Part shown: in pieces, positions 61,675 to 64,000 of the stretch | Position numbering within the stretch: the first letter of the stretch is position 1 | Layout of the letters: each line of letters starts with the position of its first letter | From: an uncultured Flavobacteriaceae bacterium | Lineage (GTDB): Bacteria > Bacteroidota > Bacteroidia > Flavobacteriales > Flavobacteriaceae | Assembly: GCA_947489085.1 (NCBI GenBank) | Contig: CANLCJ010000024.1 | Span: 1 to 64,000 of the forward strand | DNA: 64,000 bases | Direction: 5' to 3' | The notes under the pieces: model-generated | Seen by the model: only the letters and a program-made list of their open reading frames with translations | The model's database searches: none | What the model was told of the DNA's origin: nothing | Position numbers and translations under genes: made by a program

Positions 61675-62348
61675 TGACGCATTTATTACAATTATTTCAA
61701 TTCGTTGACGCCTCATTACCAACTGGTGGCTTTGTCTATTCCATGGGTATGGAGTCTGCCATTAAGAGTAAACTATTACAAAATGAAGACGACTTAAAGC
61801 GCTACTTATTAGCTTATACGGATCAACTTATTGCGTTTGATTTTCCATTTCTAGATGCAGGATATACCGCTAGAAGTACCCCGCAAGATTGGTTACAAAT
61901 AACCGACACCTATCGCGCTATGCTTATGAATCCTAATTTAGAAAAAAGCGCTCTAGTACTCGGGAAAAACTGGACACGATTGTGTTTTTCTTTATACCAA
62001 ACAGAAACGGTAACACAACTGAAACAGGAACTCCAACACCAACGTATTCCTTTATATTACACCATTGTTTTTGGCATGTGCATGTCTGCGCTTCGTATAG
62101 ATATGCTTGCTATGCGGTCTATGTTTCTGTATACAGCTTTAAGAGATCAAATTACGGCATTAACACGTTTAGGAATTGTAGGCCCTAATGGAGGCCAAGG
62201 TTTACTCACCTATGTGTTAGACTACGCTAATACAAAAACCAATGCATACAAAACAACGCCTTATCATAAAGCGACAAAATCAGCCTACATTATGGAAATT
62301 GTACAGCTGAATCATCATAAAATTTATTCAAAATTATTTCAGAACTAA
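61674..62348 (+). CDS. ureF: Urease accessory protein UreF
   Basis: A 224-residue all-helical UreF, which bridges UreD and UreG on the apo-urease and acts as a fidelity factor for nickel insertion. It opens with LLQLFQFVDASLPTGGFVYS, then MGMESAIKSK, the conserved SLPTGGF/Y-like signature, and ends with ALTRLGIVGPNGGQGLL and a helical tail. It overlaps ureC by one base. The ureE gene that normally lies between ureC and ureF is absent here. Confidence 0.92.
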   Translation: MTHLLQLFQFVDASLPTGGFVYSMGMESAIKSKLLQNEDDLKRYLLAYTDQLIAFDFPFLDAGYTARSTPQDWLQITDTYRAMLMNPNLEKSALVLGKNWTRLCFSLYQTETVTQLKQELQHQRIPLYYTIVFGMCMSALRIDMLAMRSMFLYTALRDQITALTRLGIVGPNGGQGLLTYVLDYANTKTNAYKTTPYHKATKSAYIMEIVQLNHHKIYSKLFQN

Positions 62349-62360
62349 TAAAAATAAGAT

Positions 62361-63080
62361 ATGTTTTTTCAATTCCCACACCTCATAGAACACAAAATGG
62401 ATCTGGATAGTCCGGGCTCGTTTTCGCATCGTGAATTTATACGAGAAGATAGAGATTTTAGCAAACGTCCTTTTACAATTGGTATAGGTGGTCCTGTAGG
62501 CACAGGTAAAACCGCTTTAATTCGTCAATTGTGTATGGCCTTACGCGATAAGCATTCTATAGCTGTAGTTACCAATGACATTTTTACCAAAGAAGACGCC
62601 GAATTCTTGACAAAAAACAAAGCATTAGATCCAGAACGCATCGTTGGTGTAGAAACAGGAGGCTGCCCGCACTCTGCCATTCGCGAAGACATTTCTGCAA
62701 ACATACATGCGCTTGAAGCCTTGTATGACAAATTTCCAGACATCGAATTGCTTATTGTTGAAAGTGGTGGCGATAATTTAGCTGCACATTTTAGCAGAGA
62801 ATTAGCCGATTATTCCATTTATGTGATAGATGTTTCAGGAGGAGACAAAATACCGCGTAAGGGTGGTCCCGGTATTACGCAATCTGATTTGCTTATCATT
62901 AATAAAATTGATTTGGCAGAAATTGTTGGCGCAGACCTAGAGGTCATGGATCGAGATTCTAAAAAAATGCGAGGTAATGGCCCTTTTGTATTTGCTAAGG
63001 TTAAGGAAGACTATGGCTTAGACACCATAATAGATCATATTTTTCATGCCAAAGCACATGCCTTAGAAGAAGTCCATTAA
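62361..63080 (+). CDS. ureG: Urease accessory GTPase UreG, with N-terminal extension
   Basis: A 239-residue SIMIBI-class GTPase that carries nickel to apo-urease. The P-loop is GPVGTGKT (44-51), the nickel-binding CPH motif is C102-P-H104 ([13 protein letters not shown]), and [17 protein letters not shown] and [20 protein letters not shown] complete the G motifs. It is about 35 residues longer than usual UreG at the N-terminus ([20 protein letters not shown], then SHREF), with three histidines at 7, 11 and 23 and several acidic residues that could bind metal. It may start later at M13. It lies 12 bases after ureF and converges on ureD. Confidence 0.95.
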   Translation: MFFQFPHLIEHKMDLDSPGSFSHREFIREDRDFSKRPFTIGIGGPVGTGKTALIRQLCMALRDKHSIAVVTNDIFTKEDAEFLTKNKALDPERIVGVETGGCPHSAIREDISANIHALEALYDKFPDIELLIVESGGDNLAAHFSRELADYSIYVIDVSGGDKIPRKGGPGITQSDLLIINKIDLAEIVGADLEVMDRDSKKMRGNGPFVFAKVKEDYGLDTIIDHIFHAKAHALEEVH

Positions 63081-63108
63081 TAGGCGCAACACGAACCTAA
63101 TACTTCGT

Positions 63109-63945
63109 TTAATACTTACGCTCTAAATGGTCGTAGTTCAATAATGTGGGATGGGCTAAAATTTGAGACATTTTTGTCATCACTTCTTTAAGAGTCGTCA
63201 TTTTTTCGGCGCTAAACCGTCCCACAAATGCGTGATCGTTAATTCGTGTAAGGTTAGACTGTATGGTTGTTTCGGTAGACGCTTCTAACCCTTCCAGCAT
63301 CTGCGTTTCTAGTAATTTAACTTTGCTTAGCGCTTTATCTCCTACTAAAAAAACATTTAAAAAAGACGTATGATCTCCAAACACACCAGGAGCATGCACG
63401 TCCATCTCTTCTGGCGTAATCTTTAAATTATCCCACACTACAGTTTGCGTTTCAACTTCAATTTTTGTCGATGATTCAAAAGCTTTAAAAGCAAAGGTTT
63501 CTCCATTAGCAGTTCTACCTGCCGAAAACCAATCTATAAACAACAAAACACTATCGGTTTCTAAAGTTATGCTATTCTCTTGAACAAAATTTCCGCCTTG
63601 GTGCATCACCAAAGGATCATTAAAAAACACATGAAACGCATTGGCTCTTAGTTTTAAATGTAACTCTTGACGGCATTGTACACCATGACTTTCGTACACA
63701 CGTGTGTTGGCTTGAGAACTAATAATAGACGTTGTATTAGGGTTACAAACCACATCTAATGTAACAGTATCGCCTTGTACAAAACCGCCACCATAACTCG
63801 TTAACATACACACCCCTGTTTGTTTTTGTGTTTTAGGATTTACAATTTTTAAGGGTTTTATACTCAGCTGTTCCGTTACTATCGTGGTGTTATTATGACA
63901 ATCGAAAGTAATTTTAGACGCCTCTGTTAGTGTATTCGTAATCAT
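63109..63945 (-). CDS. ureD: Urease accessory protein UreD (UreH), opposite strand
   Basis: A 278-residue UreD, the scaffold that binds apo-urease directly and recruits UreF and UreG. It shows the family's beta-helical pattern: QTGVCMLTSYGGGFVQGDTV, IISSQANTRVYESHGVQCRQ, HVFFNDPLVMHQGGNFVQEN and VLLFIDWFSAGRTANGETFA. It is on the minus strand, converging on ureG with 28 bases between the stops, so it must have its own promoter to the right of 63945. The usual arrangement is co-directional with the other ure genes. No clear -7 element was found in the 55 bases available upstream. Confidence 0.93.
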   Translation of the reverse strand: MITNTLTEASKITFDCHNNTTIVTEQLSIKPLKIVNPKTQKQTGVCMLTSYGGGFVQGDTVTLDVVCNPNTTSIISSQANTRVYESHGVQCRQELHLKLRANAFHVFFNDPLVMHQGGNFVQENSITLETDSVLLFIDWFSAGRTANGETFAFKAFESSTKIEVETQTVVWDNLKITPEEMDVHAPGVFGDHTSFLNVFLVGDKALSKVKLLETQMLEGLEASTETTIQSNLTRINDHAFVGRFSAEKMTTLKEVMTKMSQILAHPTLLNYDHLERKY

Positions 63946-64000
63946 TTTTTAGTTAAAATTTTAGTTATATGAACGCGCTGTATTCATGTGTTATAAAAAT

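Overview
The window is a chromosomal piece of a low-GC Bacteroidota bacterium, almost certainly a member of the Flavobacteriaceae and probably marine. The evidence is a TonB-dependent receptor with an N-terminal carboxypeptidase-regulatory-like domain, the rpmB-rpmG-DUF4295-ftsY-rimO gene order, a PorO/P-like outer-membrane channel, a large SecA without a C-terminal zinc site, several flavobacterial small proteins, and promoters of the Bacteroidota type (TTG, about 19 bases, TAnnTTTG). No rRNA, tRNA, CRISPR array or insertion sequence was seen.

Layout. 1-11.7 kb (minus strand): a surface-polysaccharide locus read from a Wza-like lipoprotein and a Wzc-like tyrosine autokinase through a Wzm/Wzt ABC exporter, a methyltransferase, glycosyltransferases and an acyltransferase. 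A 51-codon relic of a second acyltransferase lies inside it. 11.7-19.5 kb (plus strand): ABC-F ATPase, O-methyltransferase, cobalamin adenosyltransferase, DUF2795 protein, SecA and a DUF2945 protein. 19.6-31.1 kb: an ECF sigma factor operon with a membrane anti-sigma candidate and a large exported protein, then DUF2911, PAP2 phosphatase, MATE exporter, MnmA, a fasciclin-domain relic, a TonB-dependent receptor and a YwqK-type repeat protein. 31.3-48.7 kb: housekeeping genes, mostly on the minus strand (yidC, pyrG, rimO, ftsY, three small translation-associated genes, cinA, Hpt protein, FAH-family hydrolase, exonuclease, 2-oxoacid dehydrogenase E2, glycosyltransferase, recR, fabH). 49.2-51.1 kb: htpG.

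51.6-63.9 kb is the accessory highlight: one continuous plus-strand array that could carry urea from outside the cell to ammonia. It encodes an outer-membrane channel, a UreH-like nickel permease, the complete UrtABCDE urea ABC transporter, a fused urease gamma/beta subunit, UreC, UreF and UreG, with ureD converging from the opposite strand. No ureE is present in the window. A 17-bp perfect hairpin separates urtA from urtB, and two palindromes bracket the predicted operon promoter.

Intergenic regions hold several unannotated signals: three candidate structured small RNAs (about 25.47, 27.6 and 47.5 kb), and four broken genes (an acyltransferase, a fasciclin domain, a small exported protein with a TAG at codon 4, and a frameshifted signal-peptide ORF). 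All functional calls rest on motifs and family resemblance read by eye; no database search was run.
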